From assembly GCA_018662305.1 (NCBI GenBank), contig JABJGI010000122.1, forward strand, positions 1 through 37,326: 37,326 bases of DNA, read 5' to 3'. Below the pieces are notes generated by a model. That model was given only the letters and a program-made list of their open reading frames with translations. It was not told the DNA's origin and searched no databases. Of the stretch, positions 1 to 11,925 are shown piece by piece; within the stretch, counting starts at the first letter, position 1; each line of letters starts with the position of its first letter. A program made the position numbers and the translations under genes. The stretch comes from Porticoccaceae bacterium. Lineage in GTDB: Bacteria > Pseudomonadota > Gammaproteobacteria > Pseudomonadales > GM7GCV1.

Positions 1-3641
<3,641 letters not shown>

Positions 3642-3654
3642 TGAGTAGATTGGC

Positions 3655-4104
3655 ATGAGCGACCCTTATCCCATTGCTTGCTCGCTAGGCATTTGCGACG
3701 GATTTAATTTATTGCTTCCAGAAAATCTTATTGCCGACGTGGTTTCTGCAATGACTATTTCTCACCAGCAAGAAGGTCAGCCATGGTCCTTGGGCGAATT
3801 GAACTGGAGAGGGCAGCAGGTCAAAGCAGTAAGCATTGAGCAGCTGATTACCAAAAAAGCACCGCGAATTCGAGGCTCCCATATCGCGATATTTCATGGC
3901 ACTTCAGACAGCGAACGACTCCCTTTTTATGCCGTTCCATTGCAGGCAATTCCTCATAATTTTAAGCTGGTTAGAGAAAGCGATCTCGCCGACCGTTCTG
4001 ATGACCTAGAACTGGCTTATTGTCAGGCAAAGGTTCGGGCTCGGGGCGTTGCGGCAATTATTCCGGACTTAGAAGGTATTGAGGCGCAGCTGCTCTCTAG
4101 TTGA
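3655..4104 (+). CDS. chpC: CheW-like chemotaxis adaptor (ChpC-like)
   Basis: Small soluble protein of 149 residues with the weak sequence signature of a single CheW domain. CheW domains are SH3-like folds that couple receptors to a CheA kinase. It starts with ATG 13 bases after the stop of the chpA-like kinase gene and is surely co-transcribed with it. In Pseudomonas the Pil-Chp cluster runs chpA-chpB-chpC; here the methylesterase gene chpB is not found between the two. The CheW assignment rests on length, context and features such as ICDGFNLLLPENLIADVV at the N-terminus and the basic KVRARGVAAIIPDLEG near the end. The closest alternative is another CheW-like scaffold of the same pathway. Its stop codon lies in a short tandem repeat shared with the convergent rsmE end. 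Confidence 0.65.
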   Translation: MSDPYPIACSLGICDGFNLLLPENLIADVVSAMTISHQQEGQPWSLGELNWRGQQVKAVSIEQLITKKAPRIRGSHIAIFHGTSDSERLPFYAVPLQAIPHNFKLVRESDLADRSDDLELAYCQAKVRARGVAAIIPDLEGIEAQLLSS

Positions 4105-4132
4105 TATAACTAGTTGAATAACTAGCTGATAT
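4097..4132. repeat. Three short imperfect tandem repeats across the chpC/rsmE convergent junction
   Basis: Three imperfect units, CTAGTTGATATAA (4097), CTAGTTGAATAA (4110) and CTAGCTGATAT (4122), lie head to tail. They contain the stop codon of the chpC-like gene (TGA at 4102) and that of rsmE (TAG on the minus strand at 4124-4122). The block leaves several stops in different frames. No hairpin terminator with a T-tract is visible here. Confidence 0.6.
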
Positions 4133-4862
4133 CGCCAAACATATACTGAAATAGACTAATAACGGCCACCGGGGCGGTTTCCGTTCTCAGTATACGCGGC
4201 CCAATTGAAACTGCTTTGAAACCCTGCTCTAGAAATTGCTCTTCTTCTTGCAGAGCAAAGCCACCCTCTGGGCCTATGGCCAGCCTGACCTTTTCAGGCG
4301 AAACTTTTAGTTCTTTAAGACTATCTTTGAGAGATTGCGTTGAGGGCGCAAAGAAATAGCCCTCGCCAGCGCTATCTTCTGTGCACCAAGCTCTGCAATC
4401 TTTAGGCTCGGATATTTTCGCTAATCCAGTTCTGCCACATTGCTCAGAAGCAGAGATCATAAGTTTTTGCCAATGATCCATTTTCCGTTTCATTCTTTTT
4501 GGATCAGCAATGCGATCAGACCGTTCGCACACCAACGGTGTGATTTCCGTGACACCAAGCTCGACAGACTTCTGCAATGCCCAATCGAATCGGTCGCCGC
4601 GACTGAGAGCTAAGCCCAGATGAATTTCTAGGTTAGATTCTCGGTCGACCGGGTCGAAATCTCTCAGCTCTACAACGGCCTTTTTAGAATCCGCCTCTCT
4701 AAGCACCGCACTGAATTCGCCACCTCGGCCATTGAAGAGTAGTAGCTCACGCCCTGGTTTCATCCGCAGCACGCGGCATACGTGCCCCGAGGCAAATTCG
4801 TTTAAAGAGACAACCTGGCCGCACTCAAGATCCTGATCGGAAAATATCCTGGGAATTCTCAT
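4122..4862 (-). CDS. rsmE: 16S rRNA (uracil1498-N3)-methyltransferase RsmE
   Basis: SAM-dependent methyltransferase that makes m3U1498 in 16S rRNA of the 30S subunit. The protein has 246 residues, normal for the family, with an N-terminal PUA-like domain (about 1-70) and a C-terminal SPOUT knot domain. Diagnostic knot motifs are visible: IGPEGGF near residues 196-202 and the stretch SIGPRILRTETAPV near 218-231. Early in the SPOUT part are LALSRGDRFDWALQKSVELG and the ITPLVCERS strand, also typical. The ATG start lies 21 bases after metF on the same strand, so it is the last gene of the SAM-cycle operon. The position is fitting because it consumes the SAM made by metK. It ends convergent with the chpC-like gene. 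Confidence 0.95.
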   Translation of the reverse strand: MRIPRIFSDQDLECGQVVSLNEFASGHVCRVLRMKPGRELLLFNGRGGEFSAVLREADSKKAVVELRDFDPVDRESNLEIHLGLALSRGDRFDWALQKSVELGVTEITPLVCERSDRIADPKRMKRKMDHWQKLMISASEQCGRTGLAKISEPKDCRAWCTEDSAGEGYFFAPSTQSLKDSLKELKVSPEKVRLAIGPEGGFALQEEEQFLEQGFKAVSIGPRILRTETAPVAVISLFQYMFGDIS

Positions 4863-4883
4863 TCGGCTTGCTTACAACCAACC

Positions 4884-5714
4884 CTAAGAAGAAAAACTCA
4901 GCTGCTTACAAATATTGAGAACTGCCTGGCTTTGATTCATCGAATAGAAGTGGATACCTGGAACTTCCTCGGCCAGCAGATCAGCACATAACTTTGTCAC
5001 CACCTCTTCACCATACTTCAATAGCTCTTCCTGGCTCTTGCAATCATTGATCCCCATGCGCAGCCAGCGCGGAATATCCGCACCGCAGCTTTCAGAAAAA
5101 CGAATGAGATTAGCTGCGTTCACTATAGGCATAACACCGGGATAAATTGGTTTGTCGATACCGGCCTTTACACAACGGTCACGAAAATAGAGGAAGGCTT
5201 CGAGGTTATAGAAATATTGCGTCACTGCCGCATCGGAACCGGCATCCAATTTCTTCTTGAGATAACCAATATCTGTGCTGAGATCCTCGGCCTGTGGATG
5301 CACTTCGGGGTAGCATGCAACGCTCAAATGAAACCAATCACCAAATTTGTCGCGAATAAAATCAACCAGCTCATTGGCATAGACGGGCTTAACCTGCCCC
5401 ATTCCAGAGGGAAGATCTCCGCGCAATGCCACAATGCGTTTTATCCCCTCTTCCTTATAGCTCGCTAACAGAGACTCTATGGTCTCTTCTGAATCGGCAC
5501 CAAATGAGAGATGAGGCGCAACATCAAGGCCACGCTGAACCAAACTCGAAACAACAGACTGAGTCTGGTGTCGAGTTGAACCGCCAGCGCCATAGGTGAC
5601 AGAAAAATACTCCGGCCCAAGAGGCTGCAAAGCCTCAACGGTCGCGTGTAAATTTTCGAGCCCCTTTTCCGTTTTCGGCGGAAAGAATTCGATGCTAATT
5701 TTTTGTTCTGTCAT
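4884..5714 (-). CDS. metF: 5,10-methylenetetrahydrofolate reductase MetF
   Basis: Flavoprotein that reduces 5,10-methylene-THF to 5-methyl-THF, the methyl donor for methionine synthase. The product has 276 residues, the size of bacterial single-domain enzymes, and is a TIM barrel throughout. Recognisable family elements are the N-terminal SIEFFPPKTEKG with the catalytic Glu region, SVTYGAGGS, the GIKRIVALRGDLP strand, the PEVHP segment and DAAVTQYFYN. The start ATG at 5714 gives MTEQKISIEFFPPK, as in homologues. It follows ahcY by 27 bases and precedes rsmE by 21 bases, so all are probably on one mRNA. It closes the methionine cycle together with metK and ahcY. No truncation or odd residues are seen. 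Confidence 0.97.
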   Translation of the reverse strand: MTEQKISIEFFPPKTEKGLENLHATVEALQPLGPEYFSVTYGAGGSTRHQTQSVVSSLVQRGLDVAPHLSFGADSEETIESLLASYKEEGIKRIVALRGDLPSGMGQVKPVYANELVDFIRDKFGDWFHLSVACYPEVHPQAEDLSTDIGYLKKKLDAGSDAAVTQYFYNLEAFLYFRDRCVKAGIDKPIYPGVMPIVNAANLIRFSESCGADIPRWLRMGINDCKSQEELLKYGEEVVTKLCADLLAEEVPGIHFYSMNQSQAVLNICKQLSFSS

Positions 5715-5741
5715 CTATGCAGCCTATCTGCGAATTTCCAA

Positions 5742-7124
5742 TCAATAGCGGTAAGTGTCAGGTTTATATGGGCCTTCCTTAGGCACGCCAATATATTTAG
5801 CCTGTTCATCAGTCATCTTGGTTATCTGTCCACCAAAACCACCGACCATATGAGCAGCCACCTCTTCGTCCAAATGCTTAGGCAAGACTTCAACGCGTAG
5901 GCTTTGCTGCTTCGCAGAATCATCCAGATCGGCAAATTTTTCAGCGAAGAGATGCATTTGAGCCAATACCTGATTGGCAAATGAACCATCCATGATGCGT
6001 GACGGGTGACCTGTCGCATTGCCCAGATTTACCAGACGCCCTTCGGATAGCAGGATCAGATAATCGCCGGCAGCACGGTCGCGATAAATGCGGTGAACCT
6101 GAGGCTTAACTTCTTCCCACTCCCAGTTTTCGCGCATATAGGCAGTATCAATCTCATTGTCAAAATGTCCGATATTGCAGACCACCGCGTGCGGTTTGAT
6201 CGCCTTCAGCATTTGCGAATCACAGACGTTGTAGTTGCCGGTAGTGGTAACCAACATATCGGTGTCACTCAGCAAGCTTTGGTTCACACCTCTAGCCGCT
6301 TCGCCCTCAATATAAGGAGAAACCACCTCAAAGCCGTCCATACATGCCTGCATGGCACATATCGGATCAATTTCCGAGACGCGAACAATCATGCCTTCCT
6401 GACGCAACGAGAGTGCGGAACCTTTACCCACATCACCATAGCCAATCACAAGCGCCCTCTTCCCGGCCATCAAATGATCCGTGCCGCGTTTGATGGCGTC
6501 ATTCAAAGAGTGACGACAACCGTATTTATTGTCATTTTTCGACTTGGTCACCGAATCATTTACGTTGATCGCGGGAACCTTCAAGGTGCCATCACGCAAC
6601 ATATCCTGAAGCCGGTGAACCCCTGTTGTAGTCTCTTCGGTAATGCCGTGCACTGCATCCAGCACTTGCGGATATTTTTCATGCAACATAGCCGTCAAAT
6701 CACCACCATCGTCGAGAACCATATTGGCATTCCAGGGCTGACCGTCCTTGAGGATGGTTTGCTCCAAACACCAGTCGTACTCTTCTTCGGTCTCGCCTTT
6801 CCAGGCAAATACGGGCACACCTACAGCTGCGATAGCAGCAGCAGCTTGATCCTGGGTTGAGAAGATATTGCAGGAGCTCCAACGAACCTCGGCACCTAAA
6901 TCAACCAAGGTTTCGATCAGAACGGCGGTCTGAATTGTCATGTGAATACAACCCAGAATGCGCGCGCCTTCCAAGGGCTTTTCATCGGCGTAGGTTCTAC
7001 GCAGAGTCATCAAAGCCGGCATTTCTGTCTCGGCTATCTCAATTTCCTGGCGACCCCAGCGGGCCAACTCAATATCAGCAACCTTATAGTCGGTGCTGGA
7101 ATTAATATCTTGTGCAGAATTCAT
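5742..7124 (-). CDS. ahcY: Adenosylhomocysteinase AhcY (SAH hydrolase)
   Basis: Cytosolic NAD-dependent enzyme that splits S-adenosylhomocysteine to adenosine and homocysteine, removing the inhibitor left by SAM-dependent methyltransferases. The 460 residues match the proteobacterial form with the extra loop insert. Visible signatures include [14 protein letters not shown] near residue 86, [20 protein letters not shown] near 187-205, the NAD-binding [10 protein letters not shown] near 228-237, the late [10 protein letters not shown] and the C-terminal KPDTYRY, whose Tyr contributes to the neighbouring subunit's cofactor site. It starts with ATG 43 bases downstream of metK. That gap is too short for an SAH riboswitch, which precedes ahcY in some other gammaproteobacteria. 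Control therefore probably comes from the regulator at the head of the operon. Confidence 0.98.
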   Translation of the reverse strand: MNSAQDINSSTDYKVADIELARWGRQEIEIAETEMPALMTLRRTYADEKPLEGARILGCIHMTIQTAVLIETLVDLGAEVRWSSCNIFSTQDQAAAAIAAVGVPVFAWKGETEEEYDWCLEQTILKDGQPWNANMVLDDGGDLTAMLHEKYPQVLDAVHGITEETTTGVHRLQDMLRDGTLKVPAINVNDSVTKSKNDNKYGCRHSLNDAIKRGTDHLMAGKRALVIGYGDVGKGSALSLRQEGMIVRVSEIDPICAMQACMDGFEVVSPYIEGEAARGVNQSLLSDTDMLVTTTGNYNVCDSQMLKAIKPHAVVCNIGHFDNEIDTAYMRENWEWEEVKPQVHRIYRDRAAGDYLILLSEGRLVNLGNATGHPSRIMDGSFANQVLAQMHLFAEKFADLDDSAKQQSLRVEVLPKHLDEEVAAHMVGGFGGQITKMTDEQAKYIGVPKEGPYKPDTYRY

Positions 7125-7167
7125 AACTAAATCTCTTTATTAATAAGGTTGCTCTTTAATCTCGAAA

Positions 7168-8325
7168 TCAAAGTGCTTTTGCTAACAAAGGAGCGCGATC
7201 AGTGCGTTCCCAGGTAAAGTTTTCACCATCGCGGCCAAAATGGCCGTAGCTGGCAGTTGGACGGAAAATGGGCCGACGCAAATCCAGCATGTCGATAATG
7301 CCTCGCGGGCGAAGGTCAAAATGTTCGCGAACCAGTTGCTCGATTTCTGAATCGGGTAATTTCCCGGTACCCTGAGTATCAAGCGTAATCGAGGTTGGCT
7401 CAGCTACGCCAATGGCGTAGGAAACCTGAATTTCACAACGATCAGCCAAACCTGCCGCAACAATATTTTTTGCTACATAGCGACCTGCATAGGCTGCAGA
7501 ACGGTCCACCTTGCTTGGGTCTTTTCCAGAAAAGGCGCCACCACCATGACGAGCCATACCGCCGTAGGTATCAACAATAATTTTGCGTCCAGTTAACCCA
7601 CAATCTCCTACTGGGCCACCGATAATAAACTGGCCAGTTGGATTGATATGAAAAAGGGTATCGGCGTGCAGCCACTCTTCTGGCAAGACAGGTCGAATAA
7701 TTTCTTCTAGCACTGCCTCGCGCAGATCAGCCTGGGCAATTTCCGGGTTATGCTGGGTCGAAAGCACAACGGCATCAATGGCCTCGGGTTTGCCATCTGC
7801 TCCGTAGCGCATGGTCAATTGGCTTTTCGCATCAGGACGCAACCAAGGCAGAGTGCCATTCTTGCGCAGCTGTGCCTGACGCAAAACCAGTTGGTGCGAA
7901 TAATGGATAGGGGCTGGCATCAATACATCGGTTTCATTGCTTGCGTACCCAAACATCATTCCCTGGTCGCCAGCACCAAGTTCCTTTTCATCTGATTCCT
8001 CAACGCCCATGGCGATGTCACCTGACTGTTTACCGATCGCATTGAGGATGGCGCAGCTGGCGCCATCAAATCCGACATCCGAACTGTCGTACCCAATATC
8101 CAGAATGACATCGCGAACAATATCTTCCAGATCCACATAGGTCTCAGTAGCAACCTCGCCGGCAACAATCGCCATGCCGGTTTTTACCATGGTCTCAACG
8201 GCTACCTTAGCAGTGGGATCATCAGCCAAAATTGCATCAAGTACCGCATCAGAGATCTGATCCGCCATCTTGTCGGGATGCCCCTCAGAAACTGACTCTG
8301 AGGTGAAAATATTATTCATGGACAT
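7168..8325 (-). CDS. metK: S-adenosylmethionine synthetase MetK
   Basis: Makes SAM from methionine and ATP, releasing phosphate and pyrophosphate. The 385-residue length is standard for the tetrameric bacterial enzyme. Motifs seen are [13 protein letters not shown] (residues 7-19), [12 protein letters not shown] (117-128), the flexible-loop region around [13 protein letters not shown], and [19 protein letters not shown] near the phosphate site. The start ATG at 8325 is preceded by a good ribosome site, AAGGAGAG, about 9 bases upstream; a second in-frame ATG two codons later is a possible alternative. It lies 30 bases after the ArsR-methyltransferase regulator gene and 43 bases before ahcY in one operon. 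Confidence 0.98.
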   Translation of the reverse strand: MSMNNIFTSESVSEGHPDKMADQISDAVLDAILADDPTAKVAVETMVKTGMAIVAGEVATETYVDLEDIVRDVILDIGYDSSDVGFDGASCAILNAIGKQSGDIAMGVEESDEKELGAGDQGMMFGYASNETDVLMPAPIHYSHQLVLRQAQLRKNGTLPWLRPDAKSQLTMRYGADGKPEAIDAVVLSTQHNPEIAQADLREAVLEEIIRPVLPEEWLHADTLFHINPTGQFIIGGPVGDCGLTGRKIIVDTYGGMARHGGGAFSGKDPSKVDRSAAYAGRYVAKNIVAAGLADRCEIQVSYAIGVAEPTSITLDTQGTGKLPDSEIEQLVREHFDLRPRGIIDMLDLRRPIFRPTASYGHFGRDGENFTWERTDRAPLLAKAL

Positions 8326-8355
8326 TTGTGTTGCTCTCCTTATATCTAAATCTAT

Positions 8356-9312
8356 CTACTTTTCAAAAATCAAAACCTGCACTCGGAATCCGTTGCGCAG
8401 CGCTAAATATTGTTCACTGTGGCTGTGGAGACCCGCTTTGGATGCCATAGCCAATAATTCCTCTCTATCAAAACCCAACCAGATATCTCCGCATGACTCG
8501 CGCGCCCATTCCTGATCGTGGCTAGCCAAATCCGTGAGCAAAAGAAACCCCCCGGGCTTTAGCGTCTCCGCCATAGTTGTAATCAAGTCTGCTGGTGAAG
8601 CAACGTGGTGCAAAACCATATTGCAGCTCACCAGGTCTGCCTGACCTGAGTAGGCATCTGGTCTAAGCTCAGAGTGCACAAACTCAATTCCGGCATTTAC
8701 GCCCAATCTACTTCGAGCTTTTTCCAATAGCTCGACTGATACGTCCAGGGCAATAACTTGTGCAAATTCTTCAGAGAGCTCTTCCAGTAACTCACCCTCT
8801 CCCGAGCCCACCTCAACCCACAAATCCTTGCTAAGTGGCAAGGCTCGCACCGCTTCCGCAATGGAGTCCCCATATTCGCCGTATCCGGCAATCAAATCCT
8901 GCTGCGAACGAAAACGCTCCGAATTTTTCTGAAAAAACTCCACCGAGCGCTCTGTGCGCGTTTTCCGTAAAACCGCCAAGGCCTTCTCAATATCTGCGCC
9001 AAGTTCAACATCATCGATCAGCCCATACAGCGATCTAAGCGCATCTGGGTTATCTGTTTGGTCCGGTAACATTCTTCGATAAAACAAAGAATTGCCTTCT
9101 CTGCGGCTGCATAGCAGACCCGCTTCAACCATAACCTTCAGGTGGTGACTCATAGCAGGTTGGCGCACTTCGAAAAGCTCACAAAGCTCGAGTACACCAA
9201 AAGAATCCTGCTGCATCAGGCGAACAATTCGAAAACGTAATGTATCCCCCAATGCCTTAAACGCCTCTAAGAGACGAAAATTTGCGCTGGATATCTGTGC
9301 CGAAGCATTCAT
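8356..9312 (-). CDS. ArsR-family regulator fused to a SAM-dependent methyltransferase domain (SahR-like)
   Basis: A 318-residue two-domain protein. Residues about 10-85 form an ArsR/SmtB winged helix: LGDTLRFRIVRLM, recognition helix region VRQPAMSHHLKVMVEAGLL and a wing with REGNSLFYRR. The metal-binding cysteine pairs of arsenic or zinc sensors are not visible. Residues about 140-318 are a class I methyltransferase fold with intact motif I VEVGSGEGELL (166-176), an acidic strand end IALD (Asp190) and LKPGGFLLLTDL. As the first gene of an operon with metK, ahcY, metF and rsmE, it probably senses SAM or SAH through this domain and represses the unit. That matches the published idea of SahR regulators in Proteobacteria. 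A palindrome sits 29-52 bases upstream of its ATG. Whether the domain still methylates anything cannot be told from sequence. Confidence 0.85.
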   Translation of the reverse strand: MNASAQISSANFRLLEAFKALGDTLRFRIVRLMQQDSFGVLELCELFEVRQPAMSHHLKVMVEAGLLCSRREGNSLFYRRMLPDQTDNPDALRSLYGLIDDVELGADIEKALAVLRKTRTERSVEFFQKNSERFRSQQDLIAGYGEYGDSIAEAVRALPLSKDLWVEVGSGEGELLEELSEEFAQVIALDVSVELLEKARSRLGVNAGIEFVHSELRPDAYSGQADLVSCNMVLHHVASPADLITTMAETLKPGGFLLLTDLASHDQEWARESCGDIWLGFDREELLAMASKAGLHSHSEQYLALRNGFRVQVLIFEK

Positions 9313-9340
9313 AAGGGCGCAGACTATCTGACTTACCTTT

Positions 9341-9364
9341 CTATATCAATTAATTTTGATATAG
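9341..9364. promoter_or_regulatory. Perfect inverted repeat, probable operator of the SAM-cycle operon
   Basis: CTATATCAA, a 6-base AT spacer TTAATT, then TTGATATAG: two perfect 9-base arms. The shape, with AT-rich ATATCAA half-sites, is typical of dimeric ArsR-family operators. It lies 29-52 bases upstream of the ArsR-methyltransferase start codon, where it would overlap or adjoin that promoter, and about 130 bases upstream of the divergent GNAT gene. Binding by the adjacent regulator is inferred. Confidence 0.75.
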
Positions 9365-9384
9365 ATTTTCAGGTTGGAAGGTAT

Positions 9385-9408
9385 AGAGGTTAAGAGGTCC
9401 AGAGGTTT
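9385..9408. repeat. Three AGAGGT direct repeats with 8-base period
   Basis: AGAGGT occurs at 9385, 9393 and 9401, exactly eight bases apart, each followed by a variable dinucleotide (TA, CC, TT). They lie in the divergent intergenic region between the regulator gene and the GNAT gene, just beyond the palindrome. Function unknown; possibly a protein-binding array or a chance purine-rich stretch. Confidence 0.5.
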
Positions 9409-9494
9409 AACAGAACACCGAAAGCCAATTTCGCTCCATAATGAGGGTTAGGGCTCTCCCAGACTTTTTCCATCTAACTTAAACTCACGAAGCA

Positions 9495-10238
9495 ATGAAC
9501 CAAATCAATAGACTCGTTCTCGACGCACTTCCAGATCTCGCGCTTTGGGTTGAGGCACGAGGTATGTTGCTCAGTGGTAGAGGCCGCGTTTTAGATATTG
9601 AGCTTATACCGGAGGCCTGTGGGGCAGTATTTCAGGAGGACATTGGTCTGGGCTTTGTAATCGGTACACCAGAGGAAGAAATTCTTTTCCAGCTGTCCGA
9701 GCTAGCCGAGGAGATACTCTGCCCGATAGAAAATGCAGAGCATGTCGCCGCCGCTCTGCTTCTCTATTCCAGAGAGGATGCTTCCATAATGCAAACCCCT
9801 GCTAATGTTGATTTTGTGAATGAGTACAAAAATAGTGATACCGCTTCTGTAGAAAATAATATTGAGTGTCGCAAGCTCGAACTTTCAGATCTAAGAGAAG
9901 ATCCAGGCATTCCCGATTTATTACTGGAGGAGCTTAAGCAAGAACTGACTTTTTCCACCGACATCTATTGCGTCGCTTTAGAAAATCGACCGGTGTCTTT
10001 TTGCTATCCCGCCTCCACAAGCGAGAGTCTCTGGGATATTTCTATCGATACCCTAGCTGAATATCGCAACCGTGGCTTTGCAGAACTCTGTGTTCGCCAT
10101 GCCATGACAGAAATGTGGAAAAAGGGATTAGAGCCTGTTTGGGGGGCAGTTTCATCGAATACCGCCTCACGCCGACTAGCAGCAAAACTTGGCTTTGAAG
10201 AGGTATGCAGACTCTCGGTTTTTACCCGCGAACGCTAA
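9495..10238 (+). CDS. GNAT-family N-acetyltransferase with an uncharacterised N-terminal region
   Basis: Protein of 247 residues. The C-terminal half (about 125-247) has the GNAT acetyl-CoA fold: a strand with LWDISIDTLAEYRNRGFAEL, where RNRGFA is a variant of the Q/R-x-x-G-x-G/A pyrophosphate loop, followed by AVSSNTASRRLAAKLGFEEV, the usual NxAS-LGF segment of strand 5 and its helix. The first 120 residues carry LPDLALWVEARGMLLSGRGRV and an acidic helical stretch that I cannot assign to a named domain. The acceptor substrate is unknown. It is transcribed alone, divergent from the SAM operon and convergent with ftsX only 14 bases away. It starts at ATG 9495 without a strong ribosome site. 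Confidence 0.75.
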   Translation: MNQINRLVLDALPDLALWVEARGMLLSGRGRVLDIELIPEACGAVFQEDIGLGFVIGTPEEEILFQLSELAEEILCPIENAEHVAAALLLYSREDASIMQTPANVDFVNEYKNSDTASVENNIECRKLELSDLREDPGIPDLLLEELKQELTFSTDIYCVALENRPVSFCYPASTSESLWDISIDTLAEYRNRGFAELCVRHAMTEMWKKGLEPVWGAVSSNTASRRLAAKLGFEEVCRLSVFTRER

Positions 10239-10252
10239 CGCCATATTTTGAG

Positions 10253-11233
10253 TTACTGTGGTTCTATATTTCGCAAGTGTTGCAATACGGAAATCCAGGC
10301 TCCTGCACAACCCAATAACGCACCATAAAAAGCGAGCTTAAAGAGTAGCGCAAAACTCAAATCCGGCAGAGCAACCGAGCTTTGATACGACACTAATAAC
10401 CTCTGCAAAGGCATCGAGATCAGCAGACCAACGATGGCAACCAAAAGTGCAGCGGCTAGTCCTCCCAGCAACCCGTACCAGAGACCGGCATAGATAAGTG
10501 GGCGTCGAACGAATCGATCAGTACCTCCGACCAACTTAATCACAACGATCTCTTCGCGTCTGTTTTCAATAGTGAGCCGGATGGTATTCCCCAGAATTAG
10601 CAATATTCCCAATGCCAACAAAAATCCCACCCCATAGGATAAGCGATCAACAAAACTGACCATGGAGTTGAGCCTGTTGAGCCAGACGAGATCAAGAATT
10701 GCTGAATCAACTCGCTCCTCAGCGTCCAGCGCCTGAACTAACAGCTGAAGCTCAGCTGGGCGACTCAGCACTTGCTCAGAAGGCTGAATTCGAACCACAT
10801 AGGGAAGGGGGTTTTCTTCAAAACCGGCCAGAATCGATCCCAGGCCAGAAAACTGCTCAAATTCATCCAAACCCTGATTCGGACTAATCACCTCTGTAGA
10901 GGCGATTCGACTATCGTTCTGCCAGGCCTGAGCCCGCTCTTCCACGATTTCGGATTGCACACCCAGATCAAAATAAACATTGATATCGGATGTCTCTCCA
11001 ATTTGACTGAGTGCGTTCGCACCTAAACCCGCCAGCTGCAAAAGCAGTGTCGGCAGGGCCAGCGCAATTGCCACGACACAGACCGTCAGCCCTGTTTGCA
11101 ACGGCTCTGCTCTCAGCCGAACCAAGCTTGAACGACCTACCTTAAAATGATTTCTCGCCCAAACCACAAGACGCAGAGGCGAGAACTCTGCAAGCCTTAC
11201 AAATTTCGTCTTGTTTTTTACTCTCCGATTCAA
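10253..11233 (-). CDS. ftsX: Cell division ABC transporter permease FtsX
   Basis: Inner-membrane partner of FtsE; together they link divisome assembly to periplasmic murein hydrolase activation. The 326 residues show a basic cytoplasmic N-terminus, a first membrane segment about 50-70 (TVCVVAIALALPTLLLQLAGL), a periplasmic domain about 75-210, then three more membrane segments near 213-235, 260-285 and 300-320, the FtsX topology. The start is TTG at 11233, overlapping the ftsE TGA stop as TTGA. No ATG occurs for over 190 codons and the N-terminus matches the family, so this rare start is accepted. Translational coupling with ftsE is likely. It ends 14 bases from the convergent GNAT gene. Confidence 0.95.
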   Translation of the reverse strand: MNRRVKNKTKFVRLAEFSPLRLVVWARNHFKVGRSSLVRLRAEPLQTGLTVCVVAIALALPTLLLQLAGLGANALSQIGETSDINVYFDLGVQSEIVEERAQAWQNDSRIASTEVISPNQGLDEFEQFSGLGSILAGFEENPLPYVVRIQPSEQVLSRPAELQLLVQALDAEERVDSAILDLVWLNRLNSMVSFVDRLSYGVGFLLALGILLILGNTIRLTIENRREEIVVIKLVGGTDRFVRRPLIYAGLWYGLLGGLAAALLVAIVGLLISMPLQRLLVSYQSSVALPDLSFALLFKLAFYGALLGCAGAWISVLQHLRNIEPQ

Positions 11234-11919
11234 CTGCGTGGCCCTTCAGCAACGGGGGACGCACTGCCACTGGCAAGGCGCCCTTCACTCAAAACAATTT
11301 GCCGCAGTCCCAGTTCGCGGACCAAGGAGATGTCGTGGGTCGCCACCAACACCGTGACACCCACCGAATTGAATTCGTGAAACAAATTCATAATTTCTGC
11401 TGACAATTCAGGATCGAGGTTTCCTGTTGGCTCATCCGCCAGCAGCAGATCAGGTTTATGCACAACAGCTCGGGCAATGCCTATACGTTGCTGTTCTCCG
11501 CCAGAAAGCGCGACGGGATTCTGCGTTTCGCGATGCAGCAAACCAACTTTGTCCAGGGCAGCTCTCACCCTTCGCGCGGTTTCGCTTGGATCCGCTCCAG
11601 AAATGGCTAGTGGCAAGGCAACATTGTCAAATACACTGCGATCAAACAGCAGCGAATGGTTTTGGAATACCACACCAATGCGCCTTCGATGATAAGGAAT
11701 TCCTTGGCGGCCCAATCTCGCGAGATTTTTGCCATCGTAAAGAACCTGCCCCTGAGAGGAGTGTTCCATCGCCATGATCAACTTCAAGAGAGTACTTTTA
11801 CCCGCTCCCGAATGCCCCGTCAAAAAGGCCATCTCTCCACGGGATAGCTCAAAGCTGACCTGCTTCAAAGCGTCGTGCCCGCCTGGATAGCGCTTGCTTA
11901 CATTATCGAAAACAATCAT
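11230..11919 (-). CDS. ftsE: Cell division ATP-binding protein FtsE
   Basis: ABC ATPase that works with FtsX at the division septum. The 229 residues contain Walker A GHSGAGKST (35-43), Q-loop VVFQNHSLL (about 83-91), ABC signature LSGGEQQR (138-145), Walker B with LLLADEPTGNLD (158-169) and switch His in VATHD (about 190). The C-terminus is slightly extended (GRLASGSASPVAEGPRS). The ATG start lies six bases after the ftsY stop and the gene overlaps ftsX by four bases. The order ftsY-ftsE-ftsX on one strand is the conserved gammaproteobacterial operon. Confidence 0.98.
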   Translation of the reverse strand: MIVFDNVSKRYPGGHDALKQVSFELSRGEMAFLTGHSGAGKSTLLKLIMAMEHSSQGQVLYDGKNLARLGRQGIPYHRRRIGVVFQNHSLLFDRSVFDNVALPLAISGADPSETARRVRAALDKVGLLHRETQNPVALSGGEQQRIGIARAVVHKPDLLLADEPTGNLDPELSAEIMNLFHEFNSVGVTVLVATHDISLVRELGLRQIVLSEGRLASGSASPVAEGPRS

Positions 11920-11925
11920 TTGGGA

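Noticed and set aside
6093-6860. A 255-codon open frame on the plus strand opposite ahcY
   Set aside because: It lies wholly antisense to a strongly conserved enzyme gene, has no family features and its His-rich composition follows from the codons of the opposite strand.
7125-7167. Possible SAH riboswitch before ahcY
   Set aside because: The gap to metK is only 43 bases and I see no paired element; the known riboswitch needs more space.
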